Below are positions 43,085 to 52,282 of a stretch of DNA of 64,000 nucleotides, piece by piece (positions within the stretch are counted from its first letter, which is position 1; each line of letters starts with the position of its first letter). This stretch comes from Pseudomonas syringae CC1557 (GTDB lineage Bacteria > Pseudomonadota > Gammaproteobacteria > Pseudomonadales > Pseudomonadaceae). Under the pieces are notes generated by a model. It saw nothing but the letters and a program-made list of their open reading frames with translations. It was not told where the DNA came from and did no database searches. The DNA is taken from positions 2,232,001-2,296,000 of the forward strand of contig NZ_CP007014.1 of the NCBI RefSeq assembly GCF_000452705.1, in the 5' to 3' direction. Position numbers and translations under genes: made by a program.

Positions 43085-44896
43085 ATGCCTGTTTTCAAGC
43101 GCTTCACCACCTTCATGCAGCAGGCTTTGCGCGCCGTGCATCTGGTCTGGACCACCTCTCGCGCGCTGTCCGTCGGCTTGATACTGGCCACGCTGGTCGC
43201 CGGTCTGTTGCCCGCGCTGGCCGCCTGGCTGGGGCAGCGCATCGTCGATGCGGTGGTTGCAGCGATGCAGTTGCATGCCAGCGCCGGTGAAGCCCCTTTG
43301 TGGCCCGTGCTGCGTTACGTACTGTTCGAAGCTGGCGTGCTGGCCCTGCTGGCCGGGGCTCAGCGTGCGCTGTCGGTGCAGCAGGCGCTGCTGCGGGTGC
43401 TGCTGGGGCAGAAGGTCAATACCTTGATTCTGGAGAAGGCCCAGACGCTGTCGCTGTCGCAGTTCGAGGATTCGGAATTCTACGACAAGCTGGTGCGCGT
43501 CCGGCGTGAGGCCTCAACCCGTCCGCTGGCGCTGGTCACCAAATCGCTGGGCTTGCTGCAAAACCTCATTTCGCTGATCAGCTTCGCCGTGCTGCTGGTG
43601 CACTTTTCGCCCTGGGCGTTGCTGATTCTGGTGCTGGGCGCGTTGCCGGTGTTCTTCGCCGAGGCGCATTTCTCAGGCGATGCGTTCCGCCTGTTTACGC
43701 GCCGTGCCCCGGAAACCCGCCGCCAGAATTACATTGAAACGCTGCTTTCCCACGAGGGCTACATCAAGGAAGTCAAACTGTTCGGCTTCGCGCCGCTGCT
43801 GCTTCAGCGCTATCGCGAGACCTTCGAACGACTGTACGGCGAAGACCGCCGTATGACCCTGCGCCGCGATGGCTGGGGATTTCTACTGGGGCTGCTGGGC
43901 ACTGCATCGTTTTATCTGGCTTATGCCTGGGTGGTGGTCGATGCCGTACATGGCAACATCACGCTCGGTCAGATGACCATGTACCTGGTGCTGTTCAAGC
44001 AGGGGCAGGCGGCAGTCAGCAGCAGCCTCAGCGCGATCAGCGGTTTGTATGAGGACGGGCTGTACCTGGCCGATTTGTACATTTACCTGGGCCAGCCGGT
44101 CCCACCCCCGACCGGCAGCCTGACGCAGGGCGCATTGCCTGGCGACGGCATGCGTTTCGAGAAGGTGAGTTTCACCTACCCAGGCACCAGCCGCCCGGCG
44201 CTGGAACATATCGACTTGCACCTGGCGCCCGGTCGCAGTGTGGCGCTGGTGGGTGAGAACGGGTCGGGCAAGACCACATTGATCAAGCTGCTGACCCGTT
44301 TGTATCGGCCTGATCAGGGGCGCATTCTGCTGGATGGCAGCGATTTGCAGGAGTGGGACGAAGATGCCCTGCGCTCGCGGATCGGCGTGATCTTTCAGGA
44401 TTTCATTCGCTATCAGTTTCTGGTCGGCGAAAACCTCGGGGTCGGCGACACCCATGCGTTTCACGATGAAACCCGTTGGCGAGAAGCGGCGGCGCAGGGC
44501 ATGGCCGCGCAGTTCATCGAACAGCTCGACAAGGGCTATGCCACGCAATTGGGCCGCTGGTTTGCAGGCGGTCAGGAGCTGTCCGGCGGGCAGTGGCAGA
44601 AGATCGCCTTGTCGCGTGCCTATATGCGCCGCGACGCCGATATTCTGATTCTCGACGAGCCGACTGCCGCGCTGGATGCCGGAGCAGAAGCGGCGGTGTT
44701 CGACCACTTCCGCGAATACGCCAAAGGCCGCATGACACTGCTCATATCGCACCGGTTTTCCAGCGTGCGCAATGCTGAACACATCGTGGTGCTGGAACAT
44801 GGGCGAGTGCTTGAGCGTGGCGATCATGACAGCCTGATCGCCGCCGCAGGGCGCTACGCCGCGTTGTTCGATCTACAGGCGCAGGGCTATCGCTAG
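43085..44896 (+). CDS. ABC exporter, fused membrane and ATP-binding domains
   Basis: This 603-residue half-transporter has an N-terminal six-helix exporter domain (about 25-330) and a C-terminal ATPase. ATPase motifs are Walker A GENGSGKTT, Q-loop FQDFIRYQ, signature ELSGGQWQK, Walker B ILILDEPTAALD and H-loop ISHRFSS. It should dimerise and expel a lipid, peptide or small molecule. The signature GGQWQK and GQDF-like Q-loop resemble the ABCB-like bacterial exporters often found next to modified-peptide genes, but no such genes are visible here. The ATG at 43085 has a weak ribosome site. Confidence 0.9.
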   Translation: MPVFKRFTTFMQQALRAVHLVWTTSRALSVGLILATLVAGLLPALAAWLGQRIVDAVVAAMQLHASAGEAPLWPVLRYVLFEAGVLALLAGAQRALSVQQALLRVLLGQKVNTLILEKAQTLSLSQFEDSEFYDKLVRVRREASTRPLALVTKSLGLLQNLISLISFAVLLVHFSPWALLILVLGALPVFFAEAHFSGDAFRLFTRRAPETRRQNYIETLLSHEGYIKEVKLFGFAPLLLQRYRETFERLYGEDRRMTLRRDGWGFLLGLLGTASFYLAYAWVVVDAVHGNITLGQMTMYLVLFKQGQAAVSSSLSAISGLYEDGLYLADLYIYLGQPVPPPTGSLTQGALPGDGMRFEKVSFTYPGTSRPALEHIDLHLAPGRSVALVGENGSGKTTLIKLLTRLYRPDQGRILLDGSDLQEWDEDALRSRIGVIFQDFIRYQFLVGENLGVGDTHAFHDETRWREAAAQGMAAQFIEQLDKGYATQLGRWFAGGQELSGGQWQKIALSRAYMRRDADILILDEPTAALDAGAEAAVFDHFREYAKGRMTLLISHRFSSVRNAEHIVVLEHGRVLERGDHDSLIAAAGRYAALFDLQAQGYR

Positions 44897-44996
44897 ATAA
44901 AATCGCTGTATGAAAAGTGTTGCAGTCAGTTACATGTCGGCGTTTTATAGGAACCCTGTTTCACACCGTATTCTTCTGAACCAAACGGAGTCATCG

Positions 44997-46034
44997 ATGC
45001 AATTTCGTAAATTGGGCAAGACCGACCTGTCGGTCAGCGCCATCTGCCTGGGCACCATGACCTGGGGCGAGCAGAACACCCAGGATGAAGCATTCGAACA
45101 GATTCGTATGGCCAAGGACGCGAAGGTCAACTTCCTCGACACGGCAGAAATGTACCCGGTGCCGCCGCGTGGCGAGACTTACACCAAGACCGAAAGCATC
45201 ATCGGCGAGTACTTCAAGAAGTACGGCGATCGCAACGACTGGGTGCTGGCCAGCAAGGTCGCCGGTCCTGGCCGCATGGATCACATCCGCGATGGCAATC
45301 CGCGTCTTGACCGCAAGAACATCACCGCAGCGCTGGAAGCCAGTCTCAAACGCCTGAACACTGATTATCTGGACCTGTATCAGCTGCATTGGCCAGATCG
45401 CAAGACCAACTTCTTCGGCGTGCTGGGTTATACCCACGATGCGGATGATCAGGCCGTCGAGATCGAAGAAACCCTGTCGGTACTGGGCGATCTGGTCAAG
45501 GCGGGCAAGATTCGCCACTTCGGGCTGTCCAATGAAACGCCATGGGGCACCCAGCGTTTTCTGCACCTTGCCGAAACCCTGGATCTGCCACGTGCTGTCT
45601 CCATCCAGAACCCCTACAACCTGCTTAACCGCACGTTTGAAGTCGGTCTGGCAGAAATCGCCATTCGCGAACAGATCGGCCTGCTGGCCTATTCGCCACT
45701 GGCATTCGGTATGCTGGCCGGCAAGTACCTTGATGGTGCGCGTCCTGCCGATGGCCGCCTGACCCTGTTCGAGCGCTTTCAGCGTTACAACAGCCCGCAG
45801 GCCGTCAGCGCCACCGCCCAATACGTCGCGCTGGCCCGCGAGCATGGTCTGGACCCTTCGCAAATGGCCCTGTCCTATGTGACCAGCCGGCCGTTCGTGA
45901 CCAGTAACATCATCGGTGCCACGAAACTCGATCAACTGAAGATCAACCTGGAGAGCATCGACGTCACGCTGTCCGATGAAGTCATCGCCGGCATCGAAGC
46001 GATTCACACCTCGCAACCCAACCCTGCGCCTTAA
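44997..46034 (+). CDS. Aldo/keto reductase, Tas-like
   Basis: This 345-residue protein starts at the ATG at 44997 after ACGGAG. It has the aldo/keto reductase TIM barrel: CLGTMTWGEQN, FLDTAEMYPVPPRGET with catalytic Asp and Tyr, the catalytic Lys in ASKVAGPG and His in YQLHWP. Length and wording (MYPVPPR, ESLKRLNTDYLDLYQLHWP, QNPYNLLNRTFEVGLAE) follow E. coli Tas closely. It reduces carbonyls with NADPH; the physiological substrate is uncertain. It is a single gene between the ABC exporter and the SDR. Confidence 0.92.
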   Translation: MQFRKLGKTDLSVSAICLGTMTWGEQNTQDEAFEQIRMAKDAKVNFLDTAEMYPVPPRGETYTKTESIIGEYFKKYGDRNDWVLASKVAGPGRMDHIRDGNPRLDRKNITAALEASLKRLNTDYLDLYQLHWPDRKTNFFGVLGYTHDADDQAVEIEETLSVLGDLVKAGKIRHFGLSNETPWGTQRFLHLAETLDLPRAVSIQNPYNLLNRTFEVGLAEIAIREQIGLLAYSPLAFGMLAGKYLDGARPADGRLTLFERFQRYNSPQAVSATAQYVALAREHGLDPSQMALSYVTSRPFVTSNIIGATKLDQLKINLESIDVTLSDEVIAGIEAIHTSQPNPAP

Positions 46035-46105
46035 GCTGAACTGAACTGAACTTCCTTTCAGCCTCGCCAGTCAGCACTAATACGCTCACTCCGAGGCTGA
46101 AATCG

Positions 46106-46906
46106 ATGCATATCTCACTCAAGCAACAAGTCGCAATCGTCACTGGGGCCAGTTCCGGCCTGGGTGCAGGTGCTGCCCGGGCACTGGCCGACGCCGGTGC
46201 TGCGGTGGTCATCAACTACAACTCCAAAGCTGAACCTGCCGAAAAGCTGGCCGAAGAAATTCGCGCCGCTGGCGGACGGGCTCTGGCTGTCGGGGCCGAC
46301 GTGTCGAAAGAGGAAGATGTCGAGCGAATGTTCGCCCAGACCATCGAGCACTTCGGTGCGCTGGATATTCTGGTTGCCAATTCCGGTCTGCAAAAAGACG
46401 CGTCCATCGTCGACATGACCCTCGAAGACTGGAACACCGTCATCAACGTCAATCTGACCGGGCAGTTCCTCTGCGCCCGCGCGGCGTTGCGCCAGTTCAT
46501 CAAGCAGGGCATGCGCCCTGATGTGTCGCGGGCGATGGGCAAGATCATTCACATGAGTTCGGTCCATCAGTTGATTCCCTGGGCCGGGCACGTCAATTAC
46601 GCAGCCTCCAAGGGCGGCGTCGATCTACTGATGCGCAGCATTGCCCAGGAAGTCGGCGAGCTGAAGATTCGCGTCAACAGTGTTGCGCCAGGCGCCATCC
46701 GCACCCCGATCAACGCCGAGGCGCGTAAAGGCGACGCTGAAAAGGAAATGCTCAAACTGATTCCCTACGGCCGCATCGGTGAGCCGGAAGACGTTGCCAA
46801 CGCAGTGCTCTGGCTGGCCTCCGATGCCTCGGACTATATCCATGGCACCACGCTATTCATCGACGGCGGCATGACCCTCTATCCGGAGTTCCGTGGCAAT
46901 GGCTGA
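46106..46906 (+). CDS. Short-chain dehydrogenase/reductase (glucose 1-dehydrogenase-like)
   Basis: This 266-residue classical SDR has the nucleotide motif TGASSGLGAGAA near residue 14, NSGL in place of NAG, catalytic Ser in HMSSVHQ, and YAASK with the Tyr and Lys of the active site. The C-terminal DGGMTLYPEF fits the glucose/ribitol dehydrogenase subfamily. Its stop lies inside the start region of the GH15 gene, so the two proteins are made together. A role in oxidising the sugar released by that enzyme is a reasonable inference. Confidence 0.9.
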   Translation: MHISLKQQVAIVTGASSGLGAGAARALADAGAAVVINYNSKAEPAEKLAEEIRAAGGRALAVGADVSKEEDVERMFAQTIEHFGALDILVANSGLQKDASIVDMTLEDWNTVINVNLTGQFLCARAALRQFIKQGMRPDVSRAMGKIIHMSSVHQLIPWAGHVNYAASKGGVDLLMRSIAQEVGELKIRVNSVAPGAIRTPINAEARKGDAEKEMLKLIPYGRIGEPEDVANAVLWLASDASDYIHGTTLFIDGGMTLYPEFRGNG

Positions 46907-48725
46907 ATTTCTGGAGGAGGCACAAAACCGTATCGAAGACCACGGCATCATCGGCGACATGCGCAGCGCAGCCCTGATTGCCGACACCGGCAGTATCGAT
47001 TTTTGCTGCTGGCCGGATTTCGACAGCCCGTCCATTTTCACGGCGCTGCTGGACACCACCGACGCCGGGATTTTTCAGCTCGCGCCCGATCTGCCTGAGG
47101 CGCGTCGGCTGCAAATCTACCTACCGGACACCAATGTTCTGCAAACTCGCTGGATTTCCGAGCAGGCGGTGGTGGAAGTCACTGACCTGATGCCGATTGG
47201 CGAAGATCAGGACGACCTGCCACGCATTGTGCGCCGGGTTCAGGTGCGCTTTGGTGAGGCGCGGATTCGCATGCGTTGCAGGGTGCGCATGGATTACAGC
47301 CGCGCCGAAACCACCGCACGCATCGATGGCCAGGACGTCTGTTTCGAGGCCGAAGGGCAGCCCGGCATGCGCTTGTCTGCCGCCACGCCGCTGCATCTGG
47401 AGCAACACGATGCCGTGGCGGAATTTCACATGCACAAAGGCCAGACCATCGAGTTTATCCTCGGCGGCATCGACGACCCGAATGTAGCGGCAGGCAAGTG
47501 CTCGCGTTATTTCGACGACACCCTGAAATTCTGGCGGCGCTGGGCCGGGCAGTCGCAATACAAGGGCCGCTGGCGTGAAATGGTTACCCGCTCCGCGCTG
47601 GCGCTCAAGTTGCTGACCTCACGCAAGCATGGCGGAATTGTCGCCGCCGCGACCTATGGCTTGCCGGAAACCGAGGGTGGTGAGCGTAACTGGGATTACC
47701 GTTACACCTGGATTCGTGATGCGTCGTTCACCGTTTACGCCTTCATGCGCCTGGGTTACACCGACGAAGCCAATGCGTTCATGAGCTGGGTGCGCGGCAG
47801 GCTGGACGATTGCTGCGAGCAGACCGAAAAACTTGGCATTCTGTATGCCCTTGATGGCCACGCAGAGCTGCCCGAGGAACATCTCGATCACTTGTCCGGC
47901 TATGGCGGTGCCCAGCCGGTGCGTATCGGTAATGAGGCGTACCAGCAGGTTCAACTGGATATCTACGGCGAACTGATGGATGCCGTCTACCTGGCCAACA
48001 AATACGGCGACGCGATCTCCCATGACGGCTGGAAGCATGTCGTGCGTCAGGTCGATTATGTGTGCGAGCACTGGAGCGACCGTGATGTGGGCATCTGGGA
48101 AATGCGCGGCGGCGATCAGCACTTTCTGCATTCGCGGCTGATGTGCTGGGTGGCGCTGGACCGGGCGCTGCGTCTGGCTTTCAAGCGTTCACTGTCAGGG
48201 CCATTCGAACGCTGGACCAAGGTGCGCGAAGACATCCAGAACGACATCTGGGAAAACTTCTGGAACGAAGAGCTTGGTCATTTCGTGCAACACAAGGGCA
48301 GTCGCAATCTGGATGCGTCCATGTTGTTGATGCCGCTGGTGCGCTTTGTCGGTGCCAACGATCCCAAGTGGCTGGCGACACTGGATGCCATCGAAGCGAC
48401 GCTGGTGCGTGACGGCATGGTGTACCGCTATCGCAACGATGACGATCATGATGACGGCCTGGCAGGCGACGAAGGCGCATTCGTCGCCTGTTCATTCTGG
48501 TACGTCGAATGCCTGGCCCGCGCCGGACGCGTCGAGCAGGCGCATCTGGAGTTCGAGCAACTGCTGCGCTACGCGAATCCGCTGGGGCTGTACGCCGAAG
48601 AGTTCGATGGGCATGCCCGTCATCTGGGCAACACGCCGCAGGCTTTAAGCCATCTGGCGCTGATCAGCGCAGCCAGTTTTCTGGATCGCAAGCTGAGTGG
48701 CGGTGAGGCGCTCTGGCAGCCTTGA
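46899..48725 (+). CDS. Glycoside hydrolase family 15 protein (glucoamylase/trehalase-like)
   Basis: This 608-residue protein starts at the ATG at 46899, overlapping the SDR stop by 8 bp; a GTG at 46893 is nearer the CGGAG ribosome site and adds two residues. An N-terminal beta-sandwich (about 1-250) is followed by the (alpha/alpha)6 barrel. GH15 landmarks are ERNWDYRYTWIRDASF, with the catalytic-site aspartates and tryptophans, and CSFWYVECLARAG near 530. Family members cleave alpha-glucosidic bonds in starch fragments or trehalose. No signal peptide is present, so the substrate is internal, such as trehalose or maltooligosaccharide. Confidence 0.92.
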   Translation: MAEFLEEAQNRIEDHGIIGDMRSAALIADTGSIDFCCWPDFDSPSIFTALLDTTDAGIFQLAPDLPEARRLQIYLPDTNVLQTRWISEQAVVEVTDLMPIGEDQDDLPRIVRRVQVRFGEARIRMRCRVRMDYSRAETTARIDGQDVCFEAEGQPGMRLSAATPLHLEQHDAVAEFHMHKGQTIEFILGGIDDPNVAAGKCSRYFDDTLKFWRRWAGQSQYKGRWREMVTRSALALKLLTSRKHGGIVAAATYGLPETEGGERNWDYRYTWIRDASFTVYAFMRLGYTDEANAFMSWVRGRLDDCCEQTEKLGILYALDGHAELPEEHLDHLSGYGGAQPVRIGNEAYQQVQLDIYGELMDAVYLANKYGDAISHDGWKHVVRQVDYVCEHWSDRDVGIWEMRGGDQHFLHSRLMCWVALDRALRLAFKRSLSGPFERWTKVREDIQNDIWENFWNEELGHFVQHKGSRNLDASMLLMPLVRFVGANDPKWLATLDAIEATLVRDGMVYRYRNDDDHDDGLAGDEGAFVACSFWYVECLARAGRVEQAHLEFEQLLRYANPLGLYAEEFDGHARHLGNTPQALSHLALISAASFLDRKLSGGEALWQP

Positions 48726-48920
48726 TATCGGCAATCTGATAGCCGGTTGTGAGCGAAGCATGCGTGCGGGTAAGGCGCCCACTCATGCTCCATTTGCTTG
48801 ATTCGTATGTCGCCCGGTGGCGTTCGTTGGTCGCGGATATTGAAAAAAGACTGAATTTTTGTGCTGTGTGAAAGGTCACCTATAGTTCAAGCCACTGCTG
48901 AAAAAAGGATCAGGCTTTCA

Positions 48921-49145
48921 ATGGCACTTCCAAAGCACTACCGCATCGATTATCTATTAAACGGTTCGTTCAAGAGCTTTTACATACGCACCGAGAACAT
49001 GGACAGTACCGAAGCATGGCATTACGCAAGTGTCGATGCAGGGTTGGCGCGCATACCCAAGTACCGTCTGGAAAAGGTTCCGCGGGTCTCGAAGCCCTAT
49101 GCGGAACACTTCGGTGTGACCAACGTGGAGTGGGCCCAGGCCTGA
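48921..49145 (+). CDS. Small conserved protein (DUF6555-like)
   Basis: This 74-residue soluble protein starts at the ATG at 48921 behind an AAAGGAT ribosome site. It has no signal or membrane segment. Its wording (YRIDYLLNGSFKSFYIR, EAWHYASVDAGLARIP, VSKPYAEHFGVTNVEW) recalls a small family found mainly in Pseudomonas. Several copies often occur per genome. Function is unknown. Confidence 0.75.
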   Translation: MALPKHYRIDYLLNGSFKSFYIRTENMDSTEAWHYASVDAGLARIPKYRLEKVPRVSKPYAEHFGVTNVEWAQA

Positions 49146-49175
49146 CCCACTCTGATCGCTGATCGGAACGCCGTA

Positions 49176-50594
49176 TCAGCGATGGGTGATCTGTTCCAGC
49201 GCCAGATTGCGGGTGCGTGGCCCGAAGTAACCAATGACGATCATCACGATCAACATACTGCTGACGATGAATGCCAGTACTCCTGGTGTGCCGAAGTGTT
49301 CGAGAAACACCCCGATCAACAGGCTGCTGAACACCGTTGACAGGCGGCTGAACGAGTAACAGAAACCGACCGCACGAGACCGTATGTTGGTCGGGAACAG
49401 CTCACCCTGATAAGAGTGGTAACTGAAGCTCAGCCAGGCATTGCAAAACGTGATCATGATCCCGCAGAAGATCAGCCCGACTGCGCTGGTCTGAAACGCG
49501 AACAGGCTGCCGAAGATCATTGCACCCAATGCCGAGCCGACAATCTGCCATTTGTTTTCAAAGCGATTGGCAAATTTCACGAACAGTAACGGGCCCAGCG
49601 GGTACGCCAGCGTAATCACGAACGCATACCCCAGGCTATGGGTGACGCTTACGCCTTGTCCGGAAAGCAGCGCGGGCAGCCAGTTGCCAAAGCCGAAAAA
49701 GCCAATCGCCTGAAAAATGTGAAACACCACCAGCATCAGTGCGCGACGGCGGTAGGGCGGTTGCCACATGTCGGCAAAGCGCCCCTTACCCTCGACGGCC
49801 ACTGCTTCAGGCTCCGGTTCATCCAGCGGCTTGCCATGTTCCTTCGCGCAACGTGTCTCGATGGTGTCCATGATCCGTTCGGCTTCATCGAAACGCCCCT
49901 GTTGGGCCAGCCAGCGAGGCGACTCGGGGAGCGCGGCGCGCAGCCACCAGACGAACAGCGCGAACACGGCACTGCTGATGACCACCCAGCGCCAGCCGGA
50001 AAAGCCGAACGGGTCTTGCGGCACCAGCCACCATGACATCAGCGCAACGCAGGGGACCGACAGGAACTGAATGAAAAATGCGAACGCGAAGGCTGAACTG
50101 CGGATGCGTTTGGGCACCAGTTCCGAAAGGTAGGTATCGATGGTCACCAGTTCGACACCCAGACCGATACCGACCACAAAGCGCATGCCGATCACGCCCA
50201 TTGCCGAGGTTTGCAGGCCCATGATCACGGTGGCGACCGTGTACCAGATCAGTGCAAAGGTAAAAATCGCGCGACGCCCGAAACGATCGGCAATCGGACT
50301 GAGCAGGCTGGCCCCGAAGAACAGGCCGAGAAAAGTCGCCGAGGCAAAAGCCGCCTGATCAGAAAAGCCGAACAGGCCCTGGCTGCCGGTTGCGAAGATG
50401 CCTTCGCGGATCAGGCCGGGGCTGATATAGGCGGTCTGAAACAGGTCATAGAGCTCGAAAAATCCGGCGATGGACAGCAGCGCGACCAGTCGCCAGATGC
50501 TGGCGACTGCAGGCAGCCGGTCGATACGTGCCGAGATATAAGCTGCACGCAGCGATTCTTGCGCCGCAGTGCCCATCTTGTGTGGAGGGTTCAT
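49176..50594 (-). CDS. MFS transporter (sugar/metabolite porter group)
   Basis: This 472-residue carrier has twelve predicted membrane helices, a cytoplasmic N-terminus of about 40 residues and the central loop at 205-260. MFS motif A appears as SPIADRFGRRAIF and again weakly in the second half. LPESPRWLAQQGR and ELFPTNIRSRAVGF are typical of the sugar-porter or metabolite:proton symporter branch. The substrate is unknown. It is divergent from mntH with a 307-bp shared region. Confidence 0.9.
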   Translation of the reverse strand: MNPPHKMGTAAQESLRAAYISARIDRLPAVASIWRLVALLSIAGFFELYDLFQTAYISPGLIREGIFATGSQGLFGFSDQAAFASATFLGLFFGASLLSPIADRFGRRAIFTFALIWYTVATVIMGLQTSAMGVIGMRFVVGIGLGVELVTIDTYLSELVPKRIRSSAFAFAFFIQFLSVPCVALMSWWLVPQDPFGFSGWRWVVISSAVFALFVWWLRAALPESPRWLAQQGRFDEAERIMDTIETRCAKEHGKPLDEPEPEAVAVEGKGRFADMWQPPYRRRALMLVVFHIFQAIGFFGFGNWLPALLSGQGVSVTHSLGYAFVITLAYPLGPLLFVKFANRFENKWQIVGSALGAMIFGSLFAFQTSAVGLIFCGIMITFCNAWLSFSYHSYQGELFPTNIRSRAVGFCYSFSRLSTVFSSLLIGVFLEHFGTPGVLAFIVSSMLIVMIVIGYFGPRTRNLALEQITHR

Positions 50595-50644
50595 CAGTGG
50601 CCATCCTGAGTTCTTGTTGGTGAGCGGATGGTACGCTTTACAAT

Positions 50645-50659
50645 TGGTAATGATTAGCG
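50645..50659. promoter_or_regulatory. Fur/Mur-like box between MFS gene and mntH
   Basis: TGGTAATGATTAGCG matches the 7-1-7 Fur consensus TGATAAT-N-ATTATCA at 11 of 14 positions. It lies 51 bp upstream of the MFS start and about 243 bp upstream of mntH. mntH genes are often under Fur or Mur control. The remainder of 50595-50901 shows an AT-rich stretch near 50680-50700 and no supported gene. Confidence 0.4.
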
Positions 50660-50901
50660 CCGAGTGCGTTTATCGGCCTTTTAGAGATGAATAATTGTTT
50701 ACCCGATAACTTTGTTGAGTATTTATTTCACTTCATCGTCATCGCTGGCCGATCAGATGAATATCATATAAAGCCTTCGACAGGAGCAGTAAGTGACGAG
50801 CTCCCTGCAAAAAAGAGCGTTCCTGACGGGTTCGGATGTATCAACATGTGTCGCAAAACCTTAGGATTAGGTTCTTCATTCTTCTCCCTCGACGGGTTCC
50901 C

Positions 50902-52221
50902 GTGACGTACAAACTGCCCACCACTGCGACTGCTCCTTTCTGTCCCTCCGCGACCAGCGACAGCGTGGTCATTCCTGCCAATGCCTCGTTGCTGCGCAAG
51001 ATGATGCTGTTCGTCGGCCCCGGTTTGCTGATCTCCATCGGCTACATGGACCCCGGCAATTGGGCGACGGCCATCGAGGCGGGCTCGCGTTTCGGCTATT
51101 CATTGCTGTTTGTAGTGGTATTGGCCAGCTTGTCAGGCATGGTGCTGCAAAACCTCTGTTCGCGCCTGGGGATCGCCACCGGGCGCGATCTGGCGCAGTT
51201 GTCTGCTGCTCATTACAGCCCGAAGGTCGCCAAGGGGCAGTGGCTGCTGGCGGAATTGTCGATCGTCGCCACCGACCTGGCGGAAGTGCTGGGTGCGGCG
51301 CTGGCGTTTCACCTGCTGCTGGGGGTGTCGATCACCGCGGGTGTCGCGCTTACCGCCTTTGATACGCTGATCGTGCTGGCCTTGCAGGGCGCCAACTTCC
51401 GGCGTCTGGAAGCGATTGTGCTGGGACTGATCGCGACCATTGCGGCGTGCTTTGCTGTCGAACTGATCTTGATCAAGCCGTTCTGGCCGGACGTCTTTGC
51501 CGGGCTGAAACCGAGTTGGGATGTGCTGAGCAGTCAGGAGCCGCTGTACATCGCCATCGGCATTCTGGGTGCCACCGTCATGCCGCATAACCTGTACCTG
51601 CATTCTTCGGTGGTGCAGACACGGGTGAACGGTTCTGACGAAGCGAGCAAGGCCAGCGCCATTCGCTTTGCGCGTTTTGACACCATTGGTTCGCTGAGCC
51701 TGGCGCTGTTGATCAACGCCGCGATTTTGATTCTCGCCGCGGCGGCGTTCCACAAGACCGGCCATACCGAGGTGGTCGAGATTCAGGACGCTTATCACTT
51801 GCTCGACCCGTTGGTCGGCGGCGCCATTGCCAGCGTACTGTTCGGGATCGCCTTGCTGGCTGCCGGGCAGAGTTCGACCTTCACTGGCACGATTGCGGGG
51901 CAGGTGGTGCTCGAAGGCTTTTTGCAGGCAAAAATTCCGTGCTGGCAGCGACGTTTCATCACCCGAGCACTGGCGCTGATTCCGGCGCTGATCGGTGTGA
52001 TCTGGCTGGGCGACAGTTCAGTGGGCAAAATGCTGGTGCTCAGTCAGGTGGTGTTGAGCCTGCAATTGCCGTTCGCACTGTGGCCACTGATCCGCTTCAC
52101 CAGTGACCCTCACCTGATGGGGCCGTTCGTCAACAGCCGGTTGATTAAAACAGTTGCGTGGGGGCTGTTCGGCTTGATATCAGCGGCCAACCTGACGCTG
52201 ATGTGGTTCTGGATCAGCTGA
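50902..52221 (+). CDS. mntH: NRAMP family divalent metal transporter MntH
   Basis: This protein has 439 residues from the GTG at 50902 (VTYKLPTT); an ATG at 50836 in the same frame would add 22. It is a proton-coupled Mn(II)/Fe(II) importer with eleven helices. The metal site of helix 1, YMDPGNWATAIEAG, and of helix 6, VMPHNLYLHSS, are both intact, giving the Asp, Asn and Met ligands. The start codon is uncertain because neither candidate has a strong ribosome site. It is expected to respond to manganese or oxidative stress. Confidence 0.93.
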   Translation: MTYKLPTTATAPFCPSATSDSVVIPANASLLRKMMLFVGPGLLISIGYMDPGNWATAIEAGSRFGYSLLFVVVLASLSGMVLQNLCSRLGIATGRDLAQLSAAHYSPKVAKGQWLLAELSIVATDLAEVLGAALAFHLLLGVSITAGVALTAFDTLIVLALQGANFRRLEAIVLGLIATIAACFAVELILIKPFWPDVFAGLKPSWDVLSSQEPLYIAIGILGATVMPHNLYLHSSVVQTRVNGSDEASKASAIRFARFDTIGSLSLALLINAAILILAAAAFHKTGHTEVVEIQDAYHLLDPLVGGAIASVLFGIALLAAGQSSTFTGTIAGQVVLEGFLQAKIPCWQRRFITRALALIPALIGVIWLGDSSVGKMLVLSQVVLSLQLPFALWPLIRFTSDPHLMGPFVNSRLIKTVAWGLFGLISAANLTLMWFWIS

Positions 52222-52282
52222 ACTCAGGCGATTTCTGCGACTCTCAACCCTGACACCAACGTCAGCCCTAGAGAGCCTGGAG

